Assembly: GCA_913061385.1 (NCBI GenBank) | Contig: CAJXTM010000194.1 | Location: 1 to 6,885 of the forward strand | Direction: 5' to 3' | DNA: 6,885 nucleotides | Origin: an uncultured Rhodopirellula sp. | GTDB lineage: Bacteria; Planctomycetota; Planctomycetia; Pirellulales; Pirellulaceae | Shown: piece after piece, positions 6,595 through 6,885 of the stretch | How positions within the stretch are numbered: the stretch's first letter is position 1 | How the letters are laid out: the number at the start of each line of letters is the position of its first letter | The notes under the pieces: generated by a model | Told to the model about the DNA's origin: nothing | Databases searched by the model: none | What the model saw: the letters and a program-made list of their open reading frames with translations, nothing else | Position numbers and translations under genes: made by a program

Positions 6595-6842
6595 GTCTTT
6601 GCCGTTGTCAAATTTACATAGGTTGATGATGCGTCGATCATGGTTCAGTGTTGGTGTCGTGCTGCTTGTGATCTCCGTGGGAACTGATTGCCTTGCCCGA
6701 GGCGGTGGCGGCAGTCGAGGCAGTTCCGCTGGTGGCAGTCGAGGTGGTTCCGCTGGTGGCAGTCGAGGTGGCGGAGGTTCGGCTAGCCGGTCCCCATCGA
6801 TGAGTCGGCCAACTTCATCACCAAGTCGGCCAACTTCACCAC
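6593..6842 (+). CDS. Secreted Gly/Ser/Arg-rich repeat protein, 5' part only
   Basis: This is a partial gene, open to the right end of the genomic insert (83 complete codons from 6593). The first ATG is 6593, but MRRSW at 6629 is the more likely start. It begins the signal peptide directly, has AGG at 6620-6622 six bases upstream, and lies downstream of a possible -10 at 6589-6594. The hydrophobic core VGVVLLVISVG ends at CLA, with predicted cleavage before RGGGGS. The mature part is three copies of an 8-residue GGSRG(S/G)SA-like unit, then Ser/Pro-rich units SRPTSSP and SRPTSPP. Similar Arg-Gly-rich then Ser-Arg-Pro-rich secreted proteins occur in planctomycetes as I know them; function is unknown, perhaps cell surface or matrix. 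The frame continues into the adapter, where VSYTHLTLPTTPY is an artefact. Confidence 0.7.
6707..6778 (+). repeat. Three 24-bp tandem coding repeats
   Basis: Units at 6707-6730, 6731-6754 and 6755-6778 share GG(C/T)GGCAGTCGAGG at their 5' parts. The first two also share GTTCCGCT at the end; the third diverges there. They encode GGSRGSSA, GGSRGGSA and GGSRGGGG, in frame. Such units expand and contract by slippage. Confidence 0.88.
6803..6842 (+). repeat. 21-bp tandem coding repeat, cut at the contig end
   Basis: AGTCGGCCAACTTCA starts both units, at 6803 and 6824, encoding SRPTSSP and SRPTSPP. The second unit loses its last two bases to the adapter. More copies probably followed in the genome. 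Confidence 0.75.
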
Positions 6843-6885
6843 CTGTCTCTTATACACATCTGACGCTGCCGACGACTCCTTACGT
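6843..6885 (-). other. Illumina Nextera adapter contamination (right end)
   Basis: This is the reverse complement of the left-end construct. The Tn5 mosaic end is at 6843-6861, the read-1 adapter part at 6862-6875, the same i5 index (reading CTCCTTAC here) at 6876-6883, and two bases of the P5 arm follow. It is synthetic and should be trimmed. Confidence 0.97.

Noticed and set aside
1..6885. Terminal inverted repeats of a Tn5-like transposon
   Set aside because: The repeats are the Nextera adapter with an i5 index next to the mosaic end. No transposase is encoded, and index bases do not occur in natural Tn5.

Overview
The window is a single assembled contig, probably from a marine planctomycete (Pirellulales-like). 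The evidence is a sulfatase of the type planctomycetes carry in large numbers, a secreted protein family and an Arg-Gly-rich secreted protein that look planctomycete-like, moderate GC, weak Shine-Dalgarno sequences, and short genes on one strand separated by long spacers. This assignment rests on recognition only, without a database search. Both ends (1-46 and 6843-6885) are Illumina Nextera/Tn5 adapter including an i5 index. The biological sequence is therefore 47-6842, and the apparent terminal inverted repeat is a library artefact.

Layout, all on the + strand. (i) 73-1449 encodes an intact secreted HAD-family phosphatase fused to a C-terminal META domain. (ii) 1458-2825 is a heavily decayed arylsulfatase pseudogene. 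It has lost its N-terminal third and carries three in-frame stops, two opposing single-base indels, a 15-nt tandem duplication and substitutions at most recognisable active-site positions. A strong intrinsic terminator follows at 2869-2911. (iii) 2912-3592 is non-coding with some dyad symmetry. (iv) 3593-5131 encodes a secreted 512-aa protein of unknown function with a Gly/Ser/Tyr-rich segment near its C-terminus, followed by a terminator at 5168-5204. (v) 5205-5552 is non-coding. (vi) 5553-6509 encodes an exported or lipoprotein SnoaL-like (DUF4440/SgcJ-EcaC type) protein with a second, DUF1579-like domain. (vii) From 6593 (or 6629) to the right end lies the 5' part of a secreted Gly/Ser/Arg-rich repeat protein, cut off by the adapter.

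The HAD-META gene and the sulfatase were probably once a functional pair, since similar HAD proteins often sit next to arylsulfatases. Today only the HAD gene is intact. The other genes have their own terminators or long spacers and look like independent single-gene units for envelope or secreted proteins. I found no RNA gene, CRISPR array, true mobile element or convincing new defence or biosynthetic system. The most informative parts are the decay record of the sulfatase and the adapter contamination.
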